Shown here: positions 19,318-28,696 of the stretch, in pieces
Layout of the letters: each line of letters opens with the position of its first letter
Position numbering within the stretch: the first letter of the stretch is position 1
Source: Trebonia sp963822615
Lineage (GTDB): Bacteria > Actinomycetota > Actinomycetes > Streptosporangiales > Streptosporangiaceae
Direction: 5' to 3'
DNA length: 64,000 nucleotides
Assembly (NCBI GenBank): GCA_963822615.1
Contig: CAWGIM010000026.1
Location: forward strand, 1-64,000
Made by a program: the position numbers and the translations under genes
Notes under the pieces: generated by a model
Told to the model about the DNA's origin: nothing
Database searches by the model: none
What the model saw: the letters and a program-made list of their open reading frames with translations, nothing else

Positions 19318-22300
19318 GCCCACCACACCCGGCTTCCAGTGCTCCCTAGAGGGCCGGGCGGCCCGTCCGCGGGCGGCGGCCAGGCAGTGAGGTCGGCCGG
19401 CCGGGCGGCCAGGCCGTGAGACACCGTCCACCGGCCGCCGGGCGGCGCCCACGCCCGCACGGCCAGCTGGTCCTCGGGCCGCCCGGGGGCGCCCGGGTGC
19501 ACCAGGTACAGGAACAGCGACTGGCCCCCGCGGCCGCGGGCCGAGGCGACCGGGGGCGAGGTCGCCGCCGGGCGGTACCCGCCCGCCGTGAGGTACCGTC
19601 CGCTCACCTGCGGGGCCGGCGGGCCTGCCGGGGCCGGCCGCGGGCCCCGGCGGGCCGCGGGCTCCGGGCCGGGCGCGGGCTCCGGGCCGGGCGCAGGCAC
19701 GGTGGCGATGAGCAGCGCCTGGCACCAGGCCGGCAGGTAGGTCTCAATCCAGCCGCGCCGCCCGCGCCCGTCGGGTCCCTGCGTCCACGTCCGCTCGACC
19801 AGGTCGCGGCCGGTCACGATGCCGAATTCGCGGGACCCGCGGCGCTGCCGGCGCGGGCCGCGGCGCGGCACTCCGTGCGGGGACTGCGGCCGGACGACCA
19901 CGCCGTCGCCGAGCAGCGCCTGGCTGGCTACCTGCCGCAGCTCGGTCCCGCCGTGCCAGCCCGCGGCCCGCCGTGCGGCCGGGCCGGGCGGCACGGTCAC
20001 CGCCACCCGGCTGGTTCCGGCGGGCACGGAAGGCGGCAGCCCGTCCGGCTGGACCGCCAGCACCGGGCGGGGCCGCTGCAGGCGGTCGAAAGCGACGATC
20101 CAGAGCGGCCCGGCGGCGTCGCAGCGAAGCGCAGGCCCGCCTTCGGCCAGGTCCCACACCGCCGTCGCGGCTGCCTCCACGGTCACCGCGCGGCCGGGGC
20201 CCGCGGGCGCGCGGGCGGCCAGCAGTCGTCCCTCCGCGCTGCTGGACCACTGGTCGGCCACCGCCGCCAGCGCCGGCGCGCCGGGGCGGCCAGACCGGAA
20301 CAGCGCGCGCAGCGCCGGGGCGCCGGCGGCAGCGGCAGGCCCTGCGGCCAGCGCTGGTTCCGCTGCTTCCGCCGGTTCCGCGGGGCCCGCCGGTTCCGCG
20401 GCGGCGCGGCGGGTAGCCGGCCCAGCCGCCGCGGGCGGGCCAGTCGTCCCGGCCGGCCCGAGCATCGGCTGGCCGGTCAGCACCGCGTACAGCTCCGCCG
20501 TGAGCAGCGGCAACGGCCCGGCAGGCAGGCCCGGCGCGAGCCCGGACGCGCTGGCCACGGCGGCGACCGCCGATCGCAGCGCGATAACCGCCGGGTCGTC
20601 CATGGTCGCCGCCACCGTGGCCCTGGTGTCGCCGGCCGAGCCGGCCCTGGTCCCCCGGCGGGCCCGGTGCCCAGCAGCAGGCCGCGGGGCGGGGCGGGGG
20701 TGAGCGCGAGCGCGCCGGCCGCCACCGCGAGGGCGCCGCTCACCTTCGCCTGGCCGGTGCCGGCCACCCCGGTGACCGCGCTCACCACCGCGGCCGAGTT
20801 CAGCGCGGGCCCGGTGCCGGTCCCCCGCGCCCCCCAGAGCGCGGCGGGCCGGTTCCCGCTGACTACCGACCAGCCCCAGCCACTCACGTCGATCCCGGCC
20901 GGCAGCGGCTGGCCAAGCTGCCAGGTGGCCCCGGTCCAGGCGCTCACGCATACCACGTGCACCGACGTGACCGGCACGTTGCCCAGCGGATAGACGCCCA
21001 CCGGCAGGCCGGGCAGGGACGTCGCCGCGGGCCCGGCCACCGTCACCTGCGACGCCGGGATCACCGACTCGGTGCTGAGTGCGAGCGCGTCCCCGCCGAA
21101 CAGCCAGACGCTCTCCTGGGCGGGGGTGGTGACGACCGACTGCAGGCCGCCGGCCGGCCGCGCCTGGCACAGCGCGGCGCCTGACGGCAGCGAGGTCTTT
21201 GCGAACGTCCCCCAGTCGGCCAGGGTGGCCGCGCCCGGCGTCGGGCTGCCGCCGCCGTTGATCGGCACGTCAAAGGAGATGACCCACCAGTTCACGTGCG
21301 CGAGGCCGGCCAGCGGCGGGCCCCACAGCTCGACCGAGACTCCCAGCTCGACAGTGAAGGTGGCGCTGATGAAGCCGACCGAGCCGGTGTAGGAGACGCC
21401 GATCGAGATGCTGACCTCGATGTCGAACCAGAACGGCCGCCAGTACATGATGAAGTCGGCCTGCGCGGTGAACCACGCCTTGAGGCCGCCGGCGGCGAAC
21501 GTCGCCGACAGCAGCCCGCCGCCCATGACGCAGGCCGGCGTCAGCGCGAAGTAGCTGTCCCCGGTCACCTGGAGCGCGTCGCTGACGTGCCAGGAGAACC
21601 CGAGCCGGGGCACCGAGGGATACCAGGCCGGCACCGTGAACCGGGGGTGGTACCCGCCGGCCGTGAAGACGAAGTCCCCGGCGTGCAGGTTGGCGCCGAA
21701 CCACAGGTCGAACGCGATACCGCCGGTCAGCCGGGCGGACTGGTCGATCAGGTAGGAGCCCGGGCTGAGCAGCGCCTCGATACTCAGTGCGCCGTCCCGC
21801 GGCCGGAGCACGGCCTCCAGGGCGATCTCGACGTAGGCGTAGGGCGGGCCAGCGTCGGCGTCCGACGGCTGCTTGAGCCGCGCAAGGCCGAGCAGTGCGA
21901 TCACCAGCTCCTGGCCGAACTCCGCGGTGAGCAGCGCGACCCCGTCGATCAGCTCGAACGAGCGGAAGGTGAGACCTGCCCCGACCCAGTAGGCGCCGCG
22001 CTCCGGCGGCACCCAGCCGCCGGAGCTGAGCTGGCCGAGCGCGCCGATGATGTCCGTCGCCCCGTCCCCGCTGGCCGCCTTGACCAGCGGGAACTGGGCC
22101 ACCTGGTCAGCGGCGGGCAGTTTGAGCGCGCGGTTCAGCCCGAACCCGGCCGCCAGCCCGGTGACAAAGAAGGCCGGCGGCCCGCCGAACTCGCCCTTGG
22201 CGACACCGAAGACGAACAGCGACGGCGCCCCCTCGGCCACCGTGTACGAGCCGGCCGCGTCGATGGCGTAGGGCCCGATGCCGATGACCAGCGCCCCGTC

Positions 22301-23227
22301 ATACTCAACGCCGCCCGCGGCCTGGGTGCGCGTCAGCACCCCGGCGATCTGCAACTCGCCCGCGTCCACCGCCACCGCCAGCCCGTCCAGGCTCACCGCG
22401 GGCGGCGAGGCCGTCATCGCGCTGGGCGTGAAGCTGACGGTGAACCCGGTGAGGTCGATGTCCACCACGTCGGTGCTGACCGACGCGTCGATCGCCAGCC
22501 CGAGGGTCCCGCTGGCGGTGACCACGCCGACCCGGTCCACCGAGAGCGGCCCGATCGACTTCTGCACCGCGAACCAGGTCACCGCCGGCCCAGCGGCGGA
22601 GTCCGCCGCTCCGCTAACCAGGGCCGACGGGCCGGGCCCGGTCCCTGAGCCGGTACCCGGGCCGTCGCCGAGGGAAAAGGCCTGGGACGATCCGCCCGCG
22701 GTGACCGTCACCCGCAGGCCGAACCCGGCTGGTACCCGCTGGTAGGCCTGGATGCCGCCGTCCGGCCCTGAGGGCAGCTCGATGTCGCCCGCCGCGAATT
22801 CCTGGCTGGCGTAGCTGACGCCGAGGCCGCCGATCGTCACCCCGGACAGCAGTGCGCCGAACAGCGGGGTAGCAGCCAGGTCAACCGAGGCGTCCAGGCT
22901 GACCCCGGCGGCGGCCGCCACCGGGGACGCGGCCGGCTTCACGTAGACGAAGGCCGAGGCGAGCTGGTTGCCCTCCGCGTCGGCGACGGCGGCGTAGGCG
23001 CCGACGTCCCCGGTACTCAGGTTAAGCAGCGCCTCCGCCTGGGTGAGGTCCAGGTCGGGCAGCCAGGCGCCCGCCGCCTGGGTGCCCGCCGGTGACTGCT
23101 TGATGAGCTGCGGCAGCGAGCTGGACAGGCCGGCCGCTCCGGCCGCCAAGGTGAGCTGGTCGAGGTCGAAGCTCAGTACGAACGAGACTCGCCCGGGGAA
23201 GCCGCCCGGGGCCGCGCCACCCGCCAT
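19314..23227 (-). CDS. DUF6603-domain giant protein (frameshifted at about 20690)
   Basis: About 1304 aa if joined. The core matches the DUF6603 pattern as I know it: G-L-N-R-A-L-K-L-P near residue 365, G-A-Y-W-V-G-A-G-L-T-F-R-S-F-E-L near 410, A-G-D-F-V-F-T-A-G-G-Y-H-P-R-F near 515, then Y-F-A-L-T-P and W-G-P-P-L-A-G. Alternating hydrophobic residues suggest a long beta solenoid or barrel-like sheet. There is no signal peptide. The first frame leaves the family pattern after G-L-L-L-G-T-G-P-A-G; A-T-M-D-D-P-A-V-I-A-L-R-S-A-V continues in another frame to 19314 (one missing base). The C-terminal 450 residues are Ala/Pro/Arg-rich and hold possible Ig-like strands. It follows the 119-aa gene by 16 bases. 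Function unknown. Confidence 0.75.
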
Positions 23228-23243
23228 CCCCGCCTCCCGCGGA

Positions 23244-23603
23244 TCAGGTTGCCGGCGCCGGGAAATCGACCGCCGCGCCCTTGGTGAGGTCGATGTTCAG
23301 CTGGTTCACGGTCAGGTTGGTATCCACCTGCAAGGAGGCGGGCAGGCCGGCCACGATTTTCCACTGCGTGTCGTCTTTATAGGCGAGCTCGACCACCGTG
23401 ACCGTGCTCGCCTGGCCCGCTGAGTCGGTGACCTGCCGGGTGATGACAAACCCGTACTGGCCAGTCGTCGGCTCCGGGTAGTACACGTTGATCAGGTAAT
23501 CGACGCTGGCGAAGGTGACGCCGAACTTCAGGGTCCCAGTGGTCGGGTCATTGCTCGTGGTGACTTGCGGTACGAGTGCGGGTTCTGGGGCTTGCTCAGT
23601 CAT
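23244..23603 (-). CDS. Small conserved hypothetical protein, first gene of the DUF6603 cassette
   Basis: A 119-aa acidic protein (M-T-E-Q-A-P-E-P-A-L-V) with a central beta-rich part, including D-Y-L-I-N-V-Y-Y-P-E-P and G-Q-Y-G-F-V-I-T-R-Q-V. It has no signal peptide and no cysteines. A purine-rich GATCGGAGACC lies before the ATG at 23601-23603. As the first gene in a tightly packed seven-gene run it may be a small structural subunit, or the leader or substrate of the cassette's ATP-grasp ligase; the second idea is speculation. The 170 bases upstream (23604-23773) hold no gene, are AT-richer than the surroundings and are the likely promoter region of the cassette. Confidence 0.65.
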   Translation of the reverse strand: MTEQAPEPALVPQVTTSNDPTTGTLKFGVTFASVDYLINVYYPEPTTGQYGFVITRQVTDSAGQASTVTVVELAYKDDTQWKIVAGLPASLQVDTNLTVNQLNIDLTKGAAVDFPAPAT

Positions 23604-23773
23604 GCGGCGGTCTCCGATCTCACAAGAAAGCGACTACAGTTCCTGGTGTTATCCGCGGGAATGCGGAATCGCGCCGACCGGTATGTCTGGAATGTCACGA
23701 TATTCCCCGTTAGCCGGCAGCAGGCGCCCGATCCGTCCTGCCGTCAGCTGCTTAGTCCGGCGAGATATTGATC

Positions 23774-24438
23774 TTAAAATCGGGACTGACAGAAGCCGGC
23801 CGAATTAGCCGCGGTGACCTGAAAGGAAAAAGGGCCTGCCTGCTTCGGCGTGCCGGTCAATGCCCCGTCGGGATTGAGAACGAGGTCGGGAGGAAGCCCG
23901 TCACCGGCGACGAAGTACACCGGAGCGGGGAACCCGTCCGCGATGAAGTTATAGCGGTACGCCTCACCTTCCTTGCCGTCCGGCGGCACGGGACCAGAGA
24001 ACTTGGTCGGCTTGGCCTGGCCCTGGCCCAGGCTGGCCGCACTGAGGATGTCGGCTCGCGCCTGGTCCGCCTGCCAGGCTGGAGAAGTAGAACGCGACCG
24101 CCGCTCCGGTGCTGGCGATGAACCCGCCGAACAGCGTGCTCTGCAGCGATGAGTTATCGCCGGTCAGGCTGGCCGCGCAAAATACCATGAGCCCGATTAC
24201 CAGGGAGATCGCTATCCAGCTACGGATTAGGTTGGTAGCCGCCCCGTCCTGCCCCTTGACAAGCAGGGAACGCCCGACGACTATCACGCAGCCCGCGACG
24301 ATAATGCCGCCGACCGTCAGCCACAGGATGAGGTCCGCATGATCCGGCGATGCACCCGTTAAGCCAAGGAGTAGGAGTAGGAGTAGGAGTAGTGGTCGGG
24401 GTTACAGCGGCACCCAGGACTAGTGCAGGCAGCGGCAT
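23774..24438 (-). CDS. Membrane protein with C-terminal putative Ig domain (two apparent frameshifts)
   Basis: Three frames join to about 220 aa. A short hydrophobic start leads into a Leu-rich stretch over a hexamer repeat, then transmembrane segments L-I-L-W-L-T-V-G-G-I-I-V-A-G, I-A-I-S-L-V-I-G-L-M-V-F-C-A and F-G-G-F-I-A-S-T-G-A-A-V-A-F-Y-F. The frame slips at about 24075 and continues A-D-Q-A-R-A-D-I-L-S-A-A. The C-terminal 60 residues resemble a He_PIG/putative Ig domain: G-E-A-Y-R-Y-N-F, then G-L-P-P-D-L-V-L-N-P-D-G-A-L-T-G-T-P. An AGGGG motif nine bases before ATG 24438 favours this start over ATG 24447. It may anchor or sense something for the cassette downstream, which runs in the same direction. 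Confidence 0.5.
24368..24391. repeat. Four tandem GGAGTA hexamers
   Basis: Four perfect copies of GGAGTA in a row. On the minus strand they lie at the start of the membrane protein gene and read as Thr-Pro repeats in one frame or as a run of Leu in another. A change of copy number would not shift the frame, so simple phase variation is unlikely. Confidence 0.8.
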
Positions 24439-24650
24439 GGCAAACATCCCCTATGTCTTCATACAGATACCTGCCTCGACAGTAACCTTGACGTTGAATT
24501 TTCGCCAGCGGTTAATGCGTTGATTTAAATGTGGGCCCTGTGCATAAGGTGAAGCCAGCACCCGTTCGGGCGATCACTCGGAGGCGGTGACGGCGGGCCG
24601 GTGATCACCATGACCAGCCGGCCGCGGCGGGGCGCCGTTATCCTGCCTTC

Positions 24651-25403
24651 ATGGCAGATGCCGCGAACCCGGGGCCGTCGGTTGAGGACCTGCTCGGCGG
24701 GTCGGACGCGCCGCTGGTCAGCGTGCTGCACGACGAGGTGCGGGTGCTGATCTTCAACCGCCCGGCGGTCCGCAACGCGATGTCGCTCGAGGTGCGCAAG
24801 GAGTTCGCCCGGCTCAGCCGCGAGGCCGATCTCGACCAGTCCGTCCGCGTGGTCATCGTGACCGGGGCGGCCGGCCACTTCAGCGCGGGGGTCGACCTCA
24901 AGGAGTACCTGTCCGGCCCGCGGCCGCCGATATTCCGCCCGCACCCGGGGGAAGCGGCCCGGGCGATGACCAAGCCGGTGATCGCCGCCGTCGACGGGTT
25001 CTGCCTCACCGGCGGACTGGAGGTGGCGCTGAGCTGCAGCTTCATCATCGCGACGGATCGGGCGAAGTTCGGTGACACGCACGCCAAGGCGGGGCTGTTC
25101 CCGTCCTGGGGGCTCAGCGCGCTGCTCCCCGAGGCAGTCGGCATCCGGCGGGCCCGGCAGATGTCGCACACTGGTGAGTTCATCGACGCCGGCACCGCGC
25201 GCGACTGGGGCCTGGTGAACGAGGTGACCGAGCCGGCCCGGCTGCTGCCCCGGTGCTTCGAGCTCGCCCGGTCCATTCGGGCCTGCAGCGCCCGGTCGAG
25301 CTCCTGGCAGCTCGACCTCACCCGGCGGGTGGAAGGCGAGCCGCTGGCGGTGGCCCTGGCGGCGGAGGCGGAGACCGTGCAGCGATGGCGCGAGCAGCAC
25401 TAA
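24651..25403 (+). CDS. Enoyl-CoA hydratase/isomerase family protein
   Basis: A 250-aa crotonase-fold protein. The family landmarks are present: V-L-I-F-N-R-P-A-V-R-N-A-M near residue 37, the first oxyanion-hole region A-G-H-F-S-A-G-V-D-L-K-E-Y near 75, and the second, I-A-A-V-D-G-F-C-L-T-G-G-L-E-V-A-L, near 105. The second glutamate typical of hydratases is not obvious after F-G-D-T-H-A-K-A-G-L-F-P-S-W-G-L, so an isomerase or another crotonase activity on acyl-CoA is possible. It would act in the cytosol in fatty or aromatic acid degradation. The TAA at 25401-25403 meets the end of the opposing nitronate monooxygenase gene. Confidence 0.9.
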   Translation: MADAANPGPSVEDLLGGSDAPLVSVLHDEVRVLIFNRPAVRNAMSLEVRKEFARLSREADLDQSVRVVIVTGAAGHFSAGVDLKEYLSGPRPPIFRPHPGEAARAMTKPVIAAVDGFCLTGGLEVALSCSFIIATDRAKFGDTHAKAGLFPSWGLSALLPEAVGIRRARQMSHTGEFIDAGTARDWGLVNEVTEPARLLPRCFELARSIRACSARSSSWQLDLTRRVEGEPLAVALAAEAETVQRWREQH

Positions 25404-26396
25404 GTCAGCCGGCTCCCGCGGGCTGTCCCTGGCCTGCTCGGCCAGGTCGGGAACCTGGCACGCCTCGACGTACTCGTGCCGCAGCCGGCGCACCAGCTCG
25501 GCGACGGTGGGTATGTCCCCGATGAGCTCGATGCCCTGGCCGGCGCTCCAGATGTCCGTCCACGGGCGGGCGTGCGCGGGCAGGTGGTCGTAGCCGCGGC
25601 TGACGGCTTCCTCCGGGATCGCGTCGAGGTCGACGCCAAGTCGCTGGTAGGACTCGACCAGCCAGCTCGCGGGCACCCCGGTGACCTTGGGCGTGTAGCG
25701 CAGCCCGGGAGACCGCTGGCTGACCAGCAGCCGCTTGTACTCGTCCGGCGCCAGCGACTCCTGGGTGGCGATGAAGCGGGTACCGAGGTAAGCGAGATCG
25801 GCGCCGAGCAGCTCGGCCGCCCGGATCGCGTTGCCGGTGGAGATGGCGCCGGCGGCGACGATGGTGCCGCCGAACATGGCGCGCACCCGCGGGATCAGCG
25901 TCATCAGGCTGACCGTGCCCGAGTGCCCGCCACCGCCCGCGCCGATGCAGTTCAGCCCGTCGACCCCCGCCTCGATGCCCTTCTCGGCGAAGCGGACGCT
26001 GGTGGCGTCGTGGAAGACGACCCCGCCCCAGTCATGGACGACCTTGACCAGCTCGGCCGGGTTGCCCATCGCGCTCACGATGATCTTCACGCCGTGCCGG
26101 CGGCACGCCTCGAGGTTCGCCCTCAGCTCGTCCGCCGGGACGCGCCCGGAAAGGTTGACCGCGACCGGGCCCACCCGGGCAGCGGGATGCTGGTCGGAAT
26201 ACGCGTTAAGTGCCTCGCGGACGGACCGCAGCCAGTGGTCGAACTCCTCCAGCGAACGCGCGTTCTGCCTCGCCAGGCCGCCGATGATGCCCGCCCGGGC
26301 GGCCTCGCGGGCTAGTGCCGGGCCGCTGACCTGGTACATCGGCGCGCAGACGGCCGGCAGGCGAAGCGCTGACCGGATCTCGGGATCCAACGACAC
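25400..26396 (-). CDS. Nitronate monooxygenase (2-nitropropane dioxygenase family)
   Basis: An FMN-dependent TIM-barrel enzyme oxidising alkyl nitronates or related acids. Landmarks: L-P-A-V-C-A-P-M-Y-Q-V-S-G-P at the start, A-V-N-L-S-G-R, I-I-V-S-A-M-G-N-P, the G-V-D-G-L-N-C-I-G-A-G-G-G-G-H-S-G flavin loop, and V-A-A-G-A-I-S-T-G-N-A then L-G-A-D-L-A-Y-L-G-T-R-F-I-A-T. The start is GTG 26396, five bases after AGGAGG; an upstream GTG lacks such a site. The same frame stays open through the opposing hydratase gene to 24525, far beyond family length, so a one-base slip near the end is likely. In the neighbouring frame a TAG at 25400-25402 gives about 332 aa, the usual size. The exact C-terminus is therefore uncertain. 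Confidence 0.8.
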
Positions 26397-26462
26397 GCGG
26401 CCCTCCTGTCTCGCCGCGCAGGGACTCACGGTGGACCTGGGGCAGGTGACGCAGCAGCTTCC

Positions 26463-27056
26463 TCACATGGTAGACCCCGGGCCCGTCGGGTCAAGGTCGG
26501 CTGACGCGACCGGGCGGAGGCCGTCGAGGTAGACGCCGAGGGCGCGGGCGCTCGCGTCCGGGCCCGAGCGGGTGGCGATCGCGCTGATCGCGGCGACCGC
26601 GGTGAAGACGTCGGGCCAGGTCACGTCCGTCCGCACCGCGCCGTCGGCCTGGGCCAGGGACAGCAGCCGGTGCCCGGCGTCCATCATGGCGACGCACGGC
26701 ACCCGCAGCGGGGAGCCGTCGGCGGTCACCGCGTCCAGCATGGCGGCGGGCAGCCCGTGGTAGGGGCCGATCCGGCCGGCCACGTCGGCCAGCCACGCGC
26801 GCAGCGCCGGGCCCGGCGGCAGCGCCAGCGACAGCTCGTCCGCGTGGGCCTGCATCCGCCGCACGCCGTCGCCGACGATGGCGACGATGAGGGCGTCCCT
26901 GGTCGGGAAGTGCCGGTAGAGGGTGGCGATGCCGACGCCGGCCCGCCGGGCGATGTCGCGCAGCGACGCGTCCACCCCCTGTTCCCGGATCACCTGGCGG
27001 GCGACGTCGAGCAGCTCCTCGCGGTTGCGCCGGGCGTCGGCGCGCAGCTCAGTCAT
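26463..27056 (-). CDS. TetR family regulator
   Basis: A 197-aa repressor-type protein. The N-terminal helix-turn-helix is clear: L-L-D-V-A-R-Q-V-I-R-E-Q-G-V-D-A-S-L-R-D-I-A, then G-V-G-I-A-T-L-Y-R-H-F-P-T-R-D-A-L. The C-terminal part is a ligand-binding helical domain with a Met/Ala/Leu-rich pocket. ATG 27056 follows GGAAGGAGG at good distance and is preferred to an in-frame upstream start. It is divergent from the exporter gene at 27176, with a palindrome between them, so it probably represses that exporter and itself. Confidence 0.88.
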   Translation of the reverse strand: MTELRADARRNREELLDVARQVIREQGVDASLRDIARRAGVGIATLYRHFPTRDALIVAIVGDGVRRMQAHADELSLALPPGPALRAWLADVAGRIGPYHGLPAAMLDAVTADGSPLRVPCVAMMDAGHRLLSLAQADGAVRTDVTWPDVFTAVAAISAIATRSGPDASARALGVYLDGLRPVASADLDPTGPGSTM

Positions 27057-27117
27057 GCCGTTGCCTCCTTCCGCGGGCCCGGTTGAGCCTGGCCAGACGA
27101 TACCGGATTGCAAACAG

Positions 27118-27149
27118 AGCACCGCTCCGGTTATATTCGGAGCACTGCT
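27118..27149. promoter_or_regulatory. Probable TetR operator between divergent tetR and exporter genes
   Basis: A perfect inverted repeat GCTCCG-N8-CGGAGC (27124-27129 and 27138-27143) is extended by AGCA and TGCT outer arms at the same spacing. It sits 26 bases before the exporter start, in an AT-richer stretch (GTTATATT) that may contain the -10 region. Position and symmetry fit a TetR-type operator. Confidence 0.6.
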
Positions 27150-27175
27150 TCGTATGCTAGTCGAGAGGGTGGGTC

Positions 27176-28696
27176 ATGACCAACGAGGCGACGTCCGGCC
27201 TGCCGGGCCCAGCCAGTGCGGCGGTACTGCGGCGGACCATGGTCGCGGTCGTGTTCGGCGGGCTGATGTCGATGCTGGACACGACGATCGTGAACATCGC
27301 CCTGCGCACCCTGTCGGTCCGGCTGCACGCGGGCCTGGACTCCGTGCAGTGGGTGGTGACCGGCTACCTGCTGGCCCTGGCGGCGGCGCTGCCGCTGGCC
27401 GGCTGGCTGGCCGACCGGTTCGGCGCGCGGCGGGTGTACCTGACGTCGATCGCCACCTTCACGCTCGCGTCGGTGGCCTGCGGCCTGTCGACGACGCTGC
27501 CGCAGCTCATCGGCTTCCGGGTGCTGCAGGGCGTGGCCGGCGCGCTGACCATGCCGGTCGGGCAGATGATCCTGGTCCCGGTGGCGGGCCGGGAGCGGAT
27601 GGCCCGGGTGATGGGCGCGCTGTCCATCCCGATCGTGATGGCACCCATCTTCGGCCCGGTCATCGGCGGCCTGCTGCTCGAGCACGCCGGCTGGCAGTGG
27701 ATCTTCTACGTCAACCTCCCGGTCGGCCTGGTCGCGGTGCCCGTCGCCCGCTGGCTGCTGCCCCGCGACCGGCCGCGGCCGGCTGCCCCGCCCGACTTCG
27801 CCGGGCTGCTGCTGATCAGCGGCGGGTCAGTCGCCGCGACCTACGGGCTGGCGTCGGCGGGCGGCCCGGCGCTGCGGGTGTGGCTGCCGCTGGCCGCGGG
27901 GGTCGCGCTGCTGGCCGCCTTCGCCCTCCGGTCCGGGCGGATCGACCGCCCGCTGCTCGACGTCCGCCTCTACCGGAACCGGGCCTACGCCGCCAGCTCG
28001 CTGGTTAACTTCGCGCTCGGCGGCATCGTGTTCGGCGGGATGATCCTGCTGCCGCTGTACTACCAGTCGGTCCGGCTGCAGGACCCGGTGATGACCGGGC
28101 TGCTGATCGCGCCCACCGGCATCGGCATCGCGCTCACCGCCCCGCTGTCCTCCCGGCTAACCGACCGCTTCGGCAGCGGCCGGACCGCGCTGGCGGGGGC
28201 GCTGGTCAACGCGGCCGGCACGGTGCCGCTGCTGTTCCTCGGCGGGTCGACGTCGTACTGGTGGCTGTCGGCGGTGATGCTGGTCCGCGGGACCGGCATC
28301 AGCCTGTGCCTGATCCCGGCGATGAGCGCGATCTACCGGGTTATCCCGCCGGCCAAGGTCTCCGACGGGACCACCCAGTCAAACGTGCTGAACCGGCTGG
28401 GCGGCTCGACCGGGACGGCGGTCTTCGCCGTCGCCGCGCAGCACGCGATCGCGGGCGCGGGCCAGACCGCCGCCGCCTACGGTGACGCGTTCCGCTGGGT
28501 GCTCGGGGCCGGCCTGCTGATGGCGGTGCCGGCCGCCGTGCTCGCCCGCGCGGAGCGAGATGCCGAAACTCATCCCGGCACCAGCTCCTTGCCGCCGCGC
28601 CAGGCGGTGACCAGGGGCGGACGGCCAGGCCCCTTGACCAGGCCGGGCCGGGCGAACGGGGCGAGCGGGGCCGGCACCCGGCCCAGGGCCGGGTAG
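27176..28696 (+). CDS. MFS drug exporter, DHA2 (EmrB/QacA-like) family
   Basis: A 506-aa, about 14-span membrane transporter. Motif A-like G-W-L-A-D-R-F-G-A-R-R-V-Y lies near residue 77, motif C-like G-A-L-S-I-P-I-V-M-A-P-I-F-G-P-V-I-G-G near 145, and D-T-T-I-V-N-I-A-L near 35. It should export hydrophobic or drug-like compounds using the proton gradient. The start has GAGAGGGTG just upstream. The last 42 residues (after R-A-E-R-D-A-E) are polar, Pro/Arg-rich and lie opposite the end of the next gene, overlapping it by 127 bases. A lost stop or small slip near 28570 is possible; the natural end may be close to T-H-P-G-T. Confidence 0.88.
   Translation: MTNEATSGLPGPASAAVLRRTMVAVVFGGLMSMLDTTIVNIALRTLSVRLHAGLDSVQWVVTGYLLALAAALPLAGWLADRFGARRVYLTSIATFTLASVACGLSTTLPQLIGFRVLQGVAGALTMPVGQMILVPVAGRERMARVMGALSIPIVMAPIFGPVIGGLLLEHAGWQWIFYVNLPVGLVAVPVARWLLPRDRPRPAAPPDFAGLLLISGGSVAATYGLASAGGPALRVWLPLAAGVALLAAFALRSGRIDRPLLDVRLYRNRAYAASSLVNFALGGIVFGGMILLPLYYQSVRLQDPVMTGLLIAPTGIGIALTAPLSSRLTDRFGSGRTALAGALVNAAGTVPLLFLGGSTSYWWLSAVMLVRGTGISLCLIPAMSAIYRVIPPAKVSDGTTQSNVLNRLGGSTGTAVFAVAAQHAIAGAGQTAAAYGDAFRWVLGAGLLMAVPAAVLARAERDAETHPGTSSLPPRQAVTRGGRPGPLTRPGRANGASGAGTRPRAG

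Noticed and set aside
24368..24391. GGAGTA hexamer run as a phase-variation switch
   Set aside because: Hexamer changes keep the frame, so on/off switching by repeat number would not work; only the Thr-Pro or Leu run would change in length.
9233..24438. Cassette as a contractile phage-tail-like injection system
   Set aside because: No sheath, tube, baseplate, spike or AAA+ motor protein can be recognised; the beta-rich giant proteins alone do not support it.
24525..25399. Long minus-strand open frame continuing the nitronate monooxygenase through the hydratase gene
   Set aside because: It would give a 634-aa product; the extra half is the antisense of a clear enoyl-CoA hydratase and has no family features. 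I treat it as a missed stop or a slip.
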